Of a stretch of DNA of 64,000 nt, positions 34,201-46,749 are shown piece by piece (the stretch's first letter is position 1; every line of letters begins with the position of its first letter). Below the pieces are notes generated by a model. It worked only from the letters and a program-made list of their open reading frames with translations, was not told the origin of the DNA and ran no database searches. This stretch comes from Jacaranda mimosifolia (lineage: Eukaryota; Streptophyta; Magnoliopsida; Lamiales; Bignoniaceae). A program made the position numbers and the translations under genes. The DNA is taken from positions 35,620,230 to 35,684,229 of the forward strand of contig CM032121.1 of assembly GCA_018894105.1 (NCBI GenBank), given 5' to 3'.

Positions 34201-36594
34201 AGAGAGTATGTACAACTTACTATGACTGATTTCAAGCATACACACATTTTGATCTTGCTCAAGATTAAGATAAACAGCTGATAATTTGGTATAATAAAAT
34301 TCACAAATGTCAAAGTGGCATAGCATGAATTATGCATCCTAACTAAGACATATACTCCAACCACATAAGAGTCTTCCATTAGGGTCATATGTCCTTTTTG
34401 TCATTGAGAATATGATATTAAAGTTGTGAAGAAATATGTTATTCAAGGATTGAGAAATATAGATGGCAAAGATGAAAATTTTAAAATACAGTTGTCAAAG
34501 CACCAAGAAATTCCAATGGGGTGAATATCCAAACATAACACATATGCAGACAAGCACTAATCATCAGACTCACTGAAGAGGATGTTTCCTGCTTATGCTA
34601 TTCAAATTCATAAGTTTTAGCCAAATGTCAGCCAGAAAGAAGACAAAACAACAGTGTTGGTATTTGAGAAAGATAGTTGATAGTTGTCCAACTAGTTGAA
34701 AATATACTTTTGCAGCACCTAAGCAAAGAATTTATAAATAAGGATAAAAATTCTGAACCCCCGACTCCTCCATCTGCTTCCACTGCTGGTGGTGGTAGTG
34801 GTGGTGGTAGGATATGCACATCATGAAAAGTATGATGTCTAGCTAGAGGAATTCACTTTTCAAACTAAACGAATCACACTTGATGTACTTTAGATCCAGA
34901 TGCGAATGAGTTCATCAAATCGAAGGACTAATTGTCTAACTTATTGTAAGATCTCGAAAATATAAGATAGGTACCATGAAGATTTAAGAAAGAAAAGCTT
35001 AGAATGATAGATGCACAATCCTTGAGTAAGTAGCAATCAAAAACATATAAATAAATGGCCTTTGTAATAAAATTTAACCATAGCAACTATATATGCATAT
35101 TGAGAGATCAATAAATCCAGAAATGAACAGGGCACATATATCTTATGGGTACAGCTGGTTTACCTCATTGAATTGCTTCTCTTTCTGATCAACCATTTCT
35201 TATTTCCTCCGTTTCCTGCAAAATGGGTCTTGTTATCTAAAACTCTGCAAAGTATCCAATAAAATTCTAAAACAAAGTTTGCAATCTTATAAAGTACTCC
35301 TACTAAACAGAAAGTCCAAACTTGCACAGAAGAGATGATGGCATGGAGAGTGGATTTCAGAGTAGAAACTGCAAAAATGAACTAAGAGAAATCACATGAC
35401 AAATTAAACTATTCTGCTTTAAGCCTTTAGGTAAGATCTTCAATTTCAAGTTAATACAAATCCTAATAAGATTGTTTCATTTAACTTAATTTCTAACTTT
35501 TGTCAGTTTCTTTAACTTGAATCAGACCATTATTCGAGCAAACCAAGAATTTAGCAGACACAGAGAGATAAACCAAAGACTAATAGTTCCACCAGAAAAT
35601 AAATAAATAAACAGACTGAATTCGTAAAGGGCTTGCACAAAATCCAATCTTTCTCAAATTGAAATACTACTGACAATAATTAAGAGAACAATGACACGAC
35701 TTGCAGCAAATATGGCATTGAAGCTCATCTGATTTGTGCAATTGGAGACAATCTACGAACATAACATACCTCGTGACTAAGTAAATTAGTTACCAGCTTT
35801 GTATAAGCATGATAACATTCCCATACCTATAAAAGAATAGAAAGAATTTAATCTTAAGCAAATAGAGTAAACAGAAATACATAATACATTCCCGTAGTAG
35901 TCAATGATAAAACTTTTTTTCATAAATAATTGGATATTGATGGATTGAGGACATCTTGGATTATCAATCAACTTCACTAATTCTTCGGCTCTTGTTCTGG
36001 ATCAAAAGAAAACCAAAAAGTCTTTACAAACCATATAGAAACTAAAAGTTTTGGTGAAGAAAAATAAAAGATATTAGAGCAGCATATAACTGAGGACCTT
36101 TACTCTAAATAGTGAAAATGACAAAACCAACTTATATGATATTTTCTATGTCTAAATGATAAATTAAATAATAATAACTTAACATTTGTATTTTAATGGA
36201 CTGTTACATCTATAATATCTATTTTATCAATATATTCTTTGTTTCAAAAACTCAAGAGTATCTTATTATGAGTTTTAAATAATTTAATACGGGTTGACAA
36301 CAAAACCAATTTTTTCTTTCTTTCTTTTTTTTTTTTTTTAGTTGGTAGATCTTTTTATGTTTTAACAACCAAATCAATAATTTAAATAAAACAAATATTG
36401 AGTTTATTCAAGAAAATAACATTTGCCCACAAATTTGAATAATTTAATTGAATTTTATTTTTCCTCAAACTCCAATCTAATCTGAAGTTTATTTTACCCA
36501 TTGACTCCTAACCAGATGCACATTCAAGAAAAAATCAAGTATAAATATTCAGAGTGTTTTATCTAAGTACCAACCTGATAGAAGAATCAAGCAG

Positions 36595-36860
36595 CAGTAA
36601 TTTGCTATAACTCTTTATCTGCCGTTTCGCTGATCCTCCTTTCAAGCTTTGGTCTAAAGCGCCTGATAAGCCCCTAAACTAGGCAAGCAGCAGCATCACC
36701 TAAGGCATATACTGTGTGCCCTTCAATTTGCTTGGTCACCTCTTGATGTTTGTCAATTTCCTCAAAGTTTGCACTTCCCACCTTCGTTCTCTCCATGAGT
36801 ATCCAGAGCAATATTGTACCTTCTTTGAAGTCATAAAATTCACAAATTACTATCATTATA
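36595..36860 (-). pseudogene. Captured C-terminal fragment of the mitochondrial complex I 51 kDa subunit (NDUFV1/NuoF family)
   Basis: The minus-strand translation contains EGTILLWILMERTKVGSANF, then EEIDKHQEVTKQIEGHTVYA and LGDAAACLV, a stop, and GLIRRFRPKLERRISE. This is the C-terminal end of the NADH-binding 51 kDa subunit, where family members read ...LGDAAAWPVQGLIRHFRPE. The upstream exons and the rest of the FMN/NADH domain are missing, a stop replaces the Gln after the conserved Pro-Val position, and Trp is lost. No promoter or start. A typical gene fragment picked up by a Helitron. The source gene should be elsewhere in the genome. Confidence 0.8.
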
Positions 36861-37386
36861 TTAAAATATTATCTCTAATCCAACAATTAATTCAATTTTA
36901 TTTCCCTTTACATAAAAATCAAGACAAAATAAAAATAAAATTAAAAACATTAGAATAATCATCAATTTAATATCTTAGAACCCGTTTGGTTTTATGCTCA
37001 TTTTCACTTTCAGTTTCTAATGCTTTTGAAAAAAAATAGTTATAATTTTAAAAATAAAAATAAAATTATACTTGAATATTTTGTCGTAATATAATGATTA
37101 TGATTATATAACTGAAAATTCAGATCATTTGAAATTCTATTGAATATTTTACATCAAATTAAATTTAATGTTAATTGAGTAATAGTAGAATAGAGAGCAA
37201 ACTTGGGGTGTCGAAAAAGGTTGAGTGATTAACCGGGTCTCGAAATCTGGAGCTCACCAAGTAAAAACCCAATTGTTTACAGTAATACTATGAAACCGGT
37301 GCCATGGTTGGAATCGGTGTTGTCGTGTCAGACTCCAAACATCACATCCACCACCAAATGATAGCATCGCGAAAGGTAAAAGGTAA

Positions 37387-37736
37387 GCCCATTTGGATTC
37401 ATTTTCAAACCTCATTTTCAGCAATTCTATTATTTCAAAAATAAAATATATCACTTTGTACATATTTTCACCCAACATCATTTTTATTTTTATTTTTAAA
37501 ACACAATCTCCAATAATCTATATATCTTTTCTCAATAATCTATATATTTTTTCTCTCTATTCCATTACTTCTATCTCTCTCAACTTACAACCTATTAAAA
37601 TCAACATTATCATTACATTTTCAAACATTTTATCCAAACACATTTTCATTTTCACATCACATCACATAACTAATTTCTATCAATTTGAAAATGCTGAAAA
37701 CTGGAAATGAAAATGAAAATGAATCCAAACGGGGGC
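37387..37736. mobile_element. Tourist-like (PIF/Harbinger) MITE
   Basis: 350 bp. Left end GCCCATTTGGATTCATTTTC, right end GAAAATGAATCCAAACGGGG followed by GC. TAA on both sides (37384-37386 and 37737-37739). AT-rich interior. The plus-strand frame across it has no protein features. Confidence 0.85.
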
Positions 37737-37739
37737 TAA

Positions 37740-39409
37740 AAGATTTGTTAAAATTTTGTGATTGGTGAGTGGTGATTATATATAAATTTATACAAATATT
37801 TGCGTGATTCGATGAAATTATTAAATATAATACTTGTGTGATTGGTTGTCCTAAAATCATATTTTTGTACGTGTATATTTTTATTATTGATTGCAATTTT
37901 AATAAAATTTTAATTTAATTATGAAGCTAGTAAAAAATTTTCATTATAGGTCGTGGGCATGGGTCGAATTCGAGGGGTTAATTATTTAAATCTAGATCGA
38001 GGGTGTGAAGGTGAAGATAAAGATGGGGAATGGTATAAAGGTAACAGAATGATGTTGTTAAGTGGATTGGTACTGAAGTAGGTAGTTTGATAGGAAAATG
38101 ATCCAAATTCTTATTTTAGGTTGCTCCTAGGTTGGATATTTTGTCTCCAACTCAAACATTTTAAGATAAATAAAAGAGTATTTAGATATCACTTAACGTG
38201 TCACAACACAAACAATATTGAATGGGTATGAGAATTTTGCTGTGTATCGTCATCTAAAGACTGATATTTTATGTCAGGTATCAAGTCATGTCAAATTACA
38301 TATACAGGATAACAATAGACAATTAATTTGTAATGAACTTAAAATATAATAATTAAGTTGAAAATATACAAACGAATGCAAATTGTTCGCTAATAATCAT
38401 ATTAAGCATCAGAAATCAATGTTCAACCATTTGGTGTAATAACCACATGTACTTGGGGAGACAACCCTATAACTTCCCATAATATCCGGTAATCCCATGA
38501 ATCAGAAACAGCAGATTTCAAAATTCTTGTTTCTTGAATTGAAACATGACCTTCCCAAAAACTCAAGCCATCAAAAGAACGTAATCGGATAAAAGATTTT
38601 AAGAAATACAAATAAAAACAAGTAAACCTAACTAATCGAAATAAAAGAGTCTTGAACTAGAAGGCCCTAAATTTCGAAGCCCTCATGAGCCACGACAAGA
38701 AATCAGATAAATTCGAACCCACTATCGCTGACCCTCGAAACCCACAAATTCGATATTCATCATAGCCCAGACCATAACTTTCCACAATAAATCAGTAATC
38801 CCGTGAATTAGAAACTATAGATTCTAGCTCAAAGCACAAATCCACCAAGCACCCAGGACGGAAAACGACGTCGTTTTCCAAGCGAAATAGTAAAAAAAAA
38901 AAAAAAAAAGAAGGAAAAATAATGCTCACGCGCGGAGGAACTGTAGTCACACGCATCCGCACTTATAATATATAGTAATAAATAAATAAATAAAAAAAAT
39001 AAAATAAAATTAGAAAACAGAGGCCCAACCCCCTTCGTAAAAAAAAAAAAAAAAGAAAGAAAGAAAGAAAAAGAAAAAGAAAAGAAAAGAAAAGAAAAGA
39101 AAAGAAAATAGCACATAAGGTTTATAACCCACAGATCAAACACGGAAAGTAAATAATTCATCAAACGACGTCGTTTTATATAATTAAAGAAAGAAGGAGA
39201 GAAAAAAAAAACATAAAATCAAACAGCAACCTTAGAAAAAGGCTCCACATTTTTCTTATCATTTGAGTAGGGCCCACCAACAAAAAAACAAAAAAAACCA
39301 CCCAACCAAAACAGCATAACACGCGCCGCAGCAATACGTTGGAAAAAAAAAAAAAGATTGGTCAGAAGAAAATTTTGGCATGCAAGCGCTTTCATGTTTA
39401 TATTATATA
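37740..39409. other. Non-coding part of Helitron A with low-complexity runs
   Basis: 38470-38515 and 38770-38815 share a diverged motif (ATCCGGTAATCCCATGAATC against AATCAGTAATCCCGTGAATT). Two perfect palindromes are centred on ACGACGTCGT (38861-38878 and 39163-39176). Poly-A and AAAG runs cover 38890-38910, 38990-39015 and 39040-39110. 39240-39350 is GC-richer, with GGGCCCACC and CACGCGCCGCAGC, possibly a captured promoter or 5' UTR. No ORF supported. Confidence 0.45.
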
Positions 39410-39410
39410 G

Positions 39411-39978
39411 TAAATAAATATATTGTACTTTCTATTCATTATATATATAAAGTTTATTTGATTTATAATAAATTAATTTCATAAAAAATATTTAATATAT
39501 TTATTATGTATTTATAATATAAAATAAAAAATAAAATATATATTAAAATAAAATATTCAAAGTGTATCTAAACTAACATTTCCTTCGGTGTTAAGAACTA
39601 ATGGTGTCAAAAAGGGTGACAGTTTAATGACTAAAGTTGTAATTGACGGAGTTTATGAGGACAAAAGCCATTTTAGTGATGAAATATAGGGACGGGAAAT
39701 ATAATTTTCAAAAATGATGAAGTATAGGGATAGGAAATATAACTTTCCCAAAATTACACCAATTTTTTTAACTTCTGTGATGCAATGTGATGTGTACTAG
39801 AAAAATATTGAGACTAGAATCGTGTATTCTATAAATTGTGGTTGAATAATTAATTGACCAAATAGTATTGTGGATCCAAATTTAAATGATAACAATGTTT
39901 TAATATAAATGTGTATATATAACTAAATAAATTCAAAGATGCAACATTTAAATTTACAAATTTTACCCCATGTATTTA
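39411..39978 (-). repeat. RLK-cluster duplication unit, copy D, middle part
   Basis: Matches 13240-13790 (TGTATTTATAATATAAAATAAAA, GGACAAAAGCCATTTTAGTG, AAATTCAAA). Bounded on both sides by Helitrons. An extra partial tandem duplication (ATGAAGTATAGGGATAGGAAATATAACTTTCCC) lies near 39715-39750. Confidence 0.8.
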
Positions 39979-42900
39979 TCTCTATACTATTCTGAAAAGG
40001 AAACCTATTTTGTGTCTAATATGATTTTTTTTTTCTCTCATTAATTACAGGGTTTTCCTTTCATCCACCCAAAAATTTAAAAAATTAAATTAAATTGAAG
40101 GACAAAACAAAAATTTCACCATTAAAAAGCAGTTCGGATACCAGTTTTATGTTTTTCCTAATTTGTACTTTAAGTTATTCTTAGTTAATAATTCAATAAG
40201 CCCACTAATGTAATTTTATTAAAACCCCACTTACCCACAATTTCATAATTCCTAATTCCTATCTCACTCGTCTTAATAATTGATCTAAATCCTTTCATTT
40301 TATCCTTCCACATTGTCGTTTGCATTCAGAATCCAATGACAGTCAAATTCCATTGCATCCAAATAAATTATGTTAAGGTTTTGGGTTTTGAATTTCATAA
40401 TTTGATTCTAACTAAAAGTACTTCTGGCAGTTAATGGTGGGATTGAAGGTTTGGTATTGTGTTGAATTTTAAACTTTGTATTTTTGGCCTTGATTATGTA
40501 TCTCTAGAATTATATTCTGAGGCATGTTTTTTGGGAACTCAGCAGGGTTGCTGCGTGTCGTGGAGGACGTTGGCTAATTAAGACAAATATTCAGGTTTTT
40601 TATTCTCCTCTAAATCTTGGTGTTTATATTGATATGTGGTCTTGTATGAAAAAATTGTGTATATTGAGTTCTTTTATTTGTTTTCAATTTTTTGTCACAA
40701 ATAATCCAAAAACTTAAGGAAGTTTCATCTGTTGCTAATCTGTGTCCATCTAAACTAATCAATCATCTTTGCTTGATTAACTTTCAAGATTGATGCTTTT
40801 GGGCTTTAACCAATTCTTCTAATTCTATGTATTGACTTGAGAGAGCCTATGCTTTTGTTTATAAATATGTCGGCTTCATCATGGGTGATAAAAGAATTGG
40901 TTTTTTTAATCTATTAATTAATTTATTTATACCATGTATGTGTTTCTTCGAATTTCAGAATCTTTCTCATGTTTACACAAAAGGATTTGTTTCTATGCTT
41001 TTTTTTTGTTTCTTTCTTCTATGTTCTTTTTAAGTGTGATATTTTTTTGTCCTCTTTTTTTGTAGAGAAAAATATAAGTCCTTTTTAATTGTGTGTAGTC
41101 TCATTAGATAATCATCACATCTAGTGCCATGTTGTCCTTTTTGAGGTGTGACTTTTAAGTACTTTTTAATTGAGGAAGTGGGGCAAAAGAAAATTAATAT
41201 ATAGACATTATAAAAGATATCAATCTATAATTTTTTTAGTAAGTTGTATGATATACATCAATTTTATAAATTATTAACCATCAACTTACAAAAGAAACGA
41301 TTTATTTGAATTAACTTCTCTATACAATGTTTGCTTTTCATTAAAAATATATTGCAATGTAAGATATGTAGTTTTCCTTTTCTCTTTGTATTAAAGTGAT
41401 TGAATAAATTTTTTCAGTAGGCAAGATCGAATGCTCTTCAATCCCAAGAGAATAGTTAGTAAATCAAAATCTTTATTTGCATGCTAAAAAAATTGGAAAG
41501 GCATATGTCTCCAACATGCTTAGGTTTTTCAGAATCTTTTCCTATTGCAGTTAATGAGGCAATCCATAATCCATTCCAACACTCAGCACACACACTCATA
41601 CACACACGTCTATTTCTTCAATTGAAGTGCACCCCACAAACACACACATCGCTATAGCTAGCCTCAAGAGATAATGATGGACTATGTATTGATACATATA
41701 ACAATTCTTTTAGAAATTAGCACTTTTTACTTTTTTTTAAAAATTTGTGTGGTAATGTAATATTGTTTTCCTGACCTAATCTTTTAAATAAAAATTAATT
41801 TTCAAATAGAGTCAAAATTTTACACGTATATGTGAATTTATTTTTAAAGAGCCATTAAAATCATATATATTTTCAGCCATGACTAGCTATTTATTTATGA
41901 TGAAAAAGTTGAAAATATATTTATTTGACATATATTAATATAATCTTTTTGAAAAAGTATAAAATCGTTTTTATAAGAAGGGGATGTGTGCATGACAAAA
42001 TCGCAAAGATTTTTTGTAAGTTTAGTACTTTTTACTTTTAAAATGCAAAATATCTCTTACTAAAATATAGACAATCCAATGCTCCAAAATAAAGACCATG
42101 AAAATAAATGATGATTTCTTTTTTTACTAATAATTGATGTATAGTAATGCAATCAGTCTTTTTTGAAGTATTTTAGCTTAAATTTTTAAGTATTTTTTAA
42201 TTTATGATGCTTATCTTTTTCTATTATTTATCTCTTATTTATTAAACAAAATTTGACCTTTTTTTCCTTTGAGAAATGAAGAATCTAAATTTGTATAGGT
42301 AATACTAGGGTAGCCAAATAACTTATCTAATCTGATATGTTCTTATTAATCATTCACTTGATTATATTGAACAAAAAATGAAATCTCATCTCAATCCAAA
42401 TATCTTATTCTCCTCTATTTGATATGGATAAAATAATTTAATTGAGTAATATAATTTTGCTTTTCATGTATTGAATTTCATGTTATCTTTCACATAGCAT
42501 TGTCCATTTTAGGCAATCAATTAATTAAATGGCAGTTATCATAATATAGAAGTATAGATCTATGCTATTTTAAAAAAATAAAAATAAAGGTCTTATACTC
42601 ACAAAATAGCGGTTATTTTAGTGCTACACCAAAATATGTTTTCTCTTAAATAACCCTATATTTATCTATTTATCCTCTTTTTTTTTTAAAAAAATACATA
42701 TTCCTCACTCATTCTCCATCTCTTCCATGACCAATAACTCCTTTCCCATTAATTTCCTCACTCCTCATTATCATAACTCCTTTCAACCATTTAAAAAAAT
42801 TTCTAGTGTGTTTTTTAAAGGTGTTCTTCTTCCGTACATTTGCATCCGCCTAACCGGCCATGAAGATAAGACACTAATATTCTATATTACTGATAATTTT

Positions 42901-44491
42901 TTTTTTTTTCTTTTTAGTAAATTGAAGTATGTAATCTCAAGTTCATAAATTGAGGCATGTAACAATTCGGTTCCGCTATTAGGTCCTCGAGGCTGTGGAC
43001 AAATTGCGGTACGCCCTATTTCTTCTTTTTATTTTTATTGGGTGAACGACTACATACATTGCTGATTTTGGATTGTAGTGGTATAATATTTTGTGCTTAT
43101 GTGATGATTTTATGCATTCCTTTTATATTTGGTAAAGATTTTTTCATTTTTTTTCTTTTTAATTAAAATTATTGAGTAGGTTTATTTACTAAAATGCATG
43201 AAATTTAAAAAAGATTGAGAATTTCATGAGTTCATTTTTTTTTATATATTTCTTAGGCATTTCTTCATTTCCTGGTGTTTCGTCATTTAATTTAGGTATG
43301 CTTATATCTCATTTCTTTTATTTTCGCTTATGTAAATCCTTTCAGTCCACCAGCAAATCTACATAAGTTCGTGATATTTAAGTGGGTTTATTTCCAATAG
43401 GATAATATTTATAGTTTTGTGCTTAATTTTGTGTTAGGTGAAGATTTTTATTTTTATTTTTTCATTTCTTTTTGCGTTTTGGTTGACTGAGAAATATATG
43501 AACTTAGGTAATTTCAAGGGAATTAGAAAATAGAAGGTCCATTTGGACAAGAAAGACAAGATATTTTGGTTAATTTGAAAAGGTGTTATGTACTTCGGTC
43601 TAACTCTATCTATATGTATAGGTATTATATATAGTTTTATATGAATATATATTATTTGGTTGATAGAGAGTTAGTTGATTTAATTGTGATTTTATTTAAG
43701 TAGATTTAATTTATTGGGATTCTATTTTTATTTTTGTGAAAATTTTTATAAATTAAATTACCAATCAAAATACCGAAAAATCTTTACTCAGTAACTCTGA
43801 CATGCAAATTGTCATTATTTATTGGCTTCATATGCATAATGAACAGAGGCATAAAAGGTTAATTAGGTTATGAACAAGGCATCCCTCTACTTTTTCTTTT
43901 TAGTAGCAAATTAGTAGTACAGTACAAAGCATGTATGTAACCTTTGTTTATTAATGCCCCATATTCGAACGATTTGGTAGGTTATAATACCTTTTTAAAA
44001 TACCTTCTCTGTCATTGCTTCAACTAATAAAGTTGAATTGCCAACTTATTTCATTTCATATTTTCTTTGAGTTGATTACTACAAATTTCTTATAATTGGA
44101 AAAATTATTCAATTAAAATACTTTATTTTGTATTTATCATTTTTTTAATTTTTTATTATTATGTATGGATTGATAAAAAATTTCGTAAAATAATTCATAA
44201 ATTTAAGTCATGAAGAGCATTAAATGCTTAAAATATTATATAATTTAGCATAGCCACAAAAATTACACACATAAACTTTGTTGCATTAATTTTGTTATAT
44301 ATTTATTTTCATGGTTTATATTGTATTGATTAAAATTTTACAAACTTTTAAACTGCAACGTGATGATAAAAAAAGAATCATTATGTAAAATATCTGAAAT
44401 TTTTTATTTAGTAAATGAAAAAATTTCATTAAAAATTACGTTACTCTTAAAATTAGAGATACGGGCAGAAACCGCGTGCAAGGATCGCTAG
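39979..44491 (+). mobile_element. Helitron B, non-autonomous
   Basis: Starts TCTCTATACTATTCTGAAAA after an A, and ends ...AAGGATCGCTAG before a T, as Helitrons do. A weak hairpin-forming CCGCGTGCAAGGATCG precedes the end. The insertion splits RLK duplication copy D: 39411-39978 and 44516 onward are contiguous in copy C at 13790/13796. 4.5 kb, AT-rich, without RepHel or recognisable captured exons. A CA-rich patch lies at 41580-41655. Confidence 0.75.
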
Positions 44492-44515
44492 TATATATAT
44501 ATATATATACACACA

Positions 44516-45200
44516 CTGTTCACTGTTGGACACTGAATCTTCAGTTCAAGCTAGAGAACATGGCTGATTTTGTGGCTCCACAAGTAGCACGTCTCCTTTC
44601 AACATTTTAATCACACAAGGCATGACTTGAATGCATCTTAGAGCTTCTTCGACTAGAAAACGCACATCTCCAATTGATGCATCTTAGTCCATAATATTTT
44701 GCTATGTTTCAGATAAATTTAATTTCTTTTATGAAATAATTGAAATAATTGCAACATACAACCACTCTAACTGGTTCATAATTTTATGTTTACTACCATG
44801 AATCACAAAACGAAGAACAACTTCAACTTGACAAAAGCGATCACCAAAATTTCAATTAACTGTGTCTCAGTGGCACTTCTATAGTACCCAAGGGCGGGGA
44901 ATGGCTTGGAGGTATACAACCAAAACTTTCTTCTTTGTTATAAATAAAGGGCTCATCAACCACATCCACTGCCTTTCCATAAGTTAATCTCTGTTGATCC
45001 AGTTCTGCAATAAAGTTGGGATTTTTCTCTCATGATCTAGATTTCGATCATTAGTTCAAGCTTTTCTCCGATCTATTATTGCAACACAATAGTGGTTAGA
45101 GTCCGCGGTTTATCCGGCGAAAACCTCCGACTATTAAGTTAGTACAATGGATGAAAAAATATGGAAAATAGGTAAGAAAGCAACCAGAATATTAGAGGAA
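44516..45200 (-). repeat. RLK-cluster duplication unit, copy D, with relic of the last kinase exon
   Basis: 44516-44690 matches the last exon of copy B (CACTG(T/C)TGGACACTGAATCTTC, GTGGCTCCACAAGTAG) but with the same internal deletion as the relic at 13.8 kb. 44690-45190 matches 13925-14400. So a fourth copy of the kinase tail once lay here, in the same orientation as the rest of the cluster. Not coding. Confidence 0.8.
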
Positions 45201-45234
45201 AATAGGGGCAATGTTTCTTTCTATTTCCCCATAA

Positions 45235-45958
45235 TTAAGTATGAAAATAGGTTAAGCCGAGCTAGACTTTGACTTAAATAGACCATACTTGTTATGCAAA
45301 TAAGAAGCTTGAGCCTAACCAGTTATTTATGATAGGCTTTTTTGTAAGGTCAAACTTAGTCTTTTAATAAATTCAAAAGCCTTGACATGGCCTGAAAGTA
45401 TATACAAAAGCTTGTATTCTATTAAAGTTTTAATTAGACTTAACCATTACATAATCTAAGCTTTTAATATGTTCAAATTTGTAACAGACCTTAATATGTC
45501 TAGTTGTTTAATATGTTTGAAAGTTAAGTAAATTATGAAAATGTACATAGACAATAGACAAAAAGATAAAAAAAAAAAAATAGATACATAGTTATGAAAG
45601 TTAAAATTAAACTATAAGTAATTGTATATAAATAAAAGTTATATGGATATGGAGCCTAAAAGTAAACTAACCCACTTTCATCAAATACTGATTAAATAAT
45701 AAAAGCTAATTTATATTAGCTTATTAATATATAATATAAATATAATTATTTTATATTATATATAAAAAATAATAAATGGACCAATCTATTAGGCTTGTGG
45801 ACTTTTAAAAGTGCCTAAACTAGCCTATTTAATTAGAAAGGATATTTTTTTTAGCTTTGATTTAGTCTTTTTATTAAATAGGCTAGCTTAGTTAAATCAT
45901 ACTTAGGATGAGCCATAGGCCTATGATGGACAGCCTAACCTATTCTCATCCATACCCC
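45235..45958. mobile_element. MITE splitting duplication copy D
   Basis: The left end (GTATGAAAATAGGTTAAGCC) is the inverse of the right end (CCTAACCTATTCTCATCCAT ACCC), and the RLK unit sequence resumes at 45959 (AAATATTTTTCTTATATG, matching 14412 onward). AT-rich interior with AAGCTTTTAATATGTTCAAA-like units. The TSD could not be fixed, so the exact left border is approximate. Confidence 0.6.
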
Positions 45959-46106
45959 AAATATTTTTCTTATATGAAAAATAAAAACAAATATAACTTT
46001 TTCATTTCCCCCAGACACTCAAAATAATCTCAAGACATACTAAAATTCCCTTCTTTCACCATTTTTCAAAAAAAGCATAATCATTATATATATACATATA
46101 TATTAG
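45959..46106 (-). repeat. RLK-cluster duplication unit, copy D, end
   Basis: Matches 14412-14560 (AAAATAAAAACAAATATAAC, CTCAAAATAATCTCAAGACAT, TATATATACATATATAT). Similarity stops at about 46103, where a new element begins. Confidence 0.7.
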
Positions 46107-46749
46107 TCTAATATATTATACACCGATGCGCGTGTGAATAGTATATGTGCGCGTGAACTGCCTTTTTGATTTATTTTTTTTCGCTTCCTTCTTGCAAAAA
46201 CGGTAGCGTGTGGTGATGCTTATGCTTATGATTGTTGTACTCTTTGCTTGATTTGTTATTCTGATTTTGTCTTTTGTAATTAACTATGTGGGCCCAAGTT
46301 TGGTTGTTTAGAAGAAATTGGTTCATAATAGATATATATATTCTACTCTATTCAATTGGGCTGATGGCAGATTTTGAATTTAAATTTGTCTTTTTGCAAT
46401 TAATGATGTGGGCCAGGCTTTTTTCTTTAGTAGAAATTGGGTTCCTCCGCACCCCACCCATTTGTTGGACTGAATTATTTTGTTTCTTCTTTTAAATTTG
46501 TCATTTGATAATTAATCATGTGGCCACACATTTCTTCATTCCTGGGCAAAATAATTATTGAAATGACGTTGCTTTTTGGAAAACGACGCCGTTCGATTTT
46601 CTTTACCTTCAAAGTGCCTCTTCACTGGGTGGTGATATTACTTTTTCATTTTTACAGGGGGGGAGGGGTAGGAAGTGACGCATTCTCCAGAAGAGATAAC
46701 CAAGATGGAAAGATAAACATTAATTTTTTCATCTTGTTTATCTTTATGT

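Larger units (their letters stand above)
32153..39410 (-). mobile_element. Helitron A with captured gene fragments
   Basis: On the minus strand the right terminus is ...TTCACTAG followed by T at 32153, preceded by a short GGGCA/TGCCC hairpin (32161-32191), the standard Helitron 3' end. The other end is placed at about 39410 (minus strand CTATATAATATAAACATGAA), since the RLK duplication unit resumes exactly there (compare 13210 onward). The canonical 5' TC is not clean. It carries no RepHel gene, so it is non-autonomous. Inside are exon-like fragments (32681-33990, 35180-35200), a complex I subunit fragment (36595-36860) and a Tourist-like MITE. About 7.3 kb. Confidence 0.7.

Noticed and set aside
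34101..34388. 95-residue minus-strand frame
   Set aside because: Half of it is the (CT)n microsatellite giving alternating Arg-Glu.
37393..37710. 105-residue plus-strand frame rich in Ile, Phe and Asn
   Set aside because: Falls entirely inside a Tourist-like MITE with TAA duplications; AT-rich non-coding DNA.
38829..39164. 111-residue minus-strand frame, very rich in Phe and Ser
   Set aside because: Produced by poly-A and AAAG simple repeats read in reverse; no protein features.
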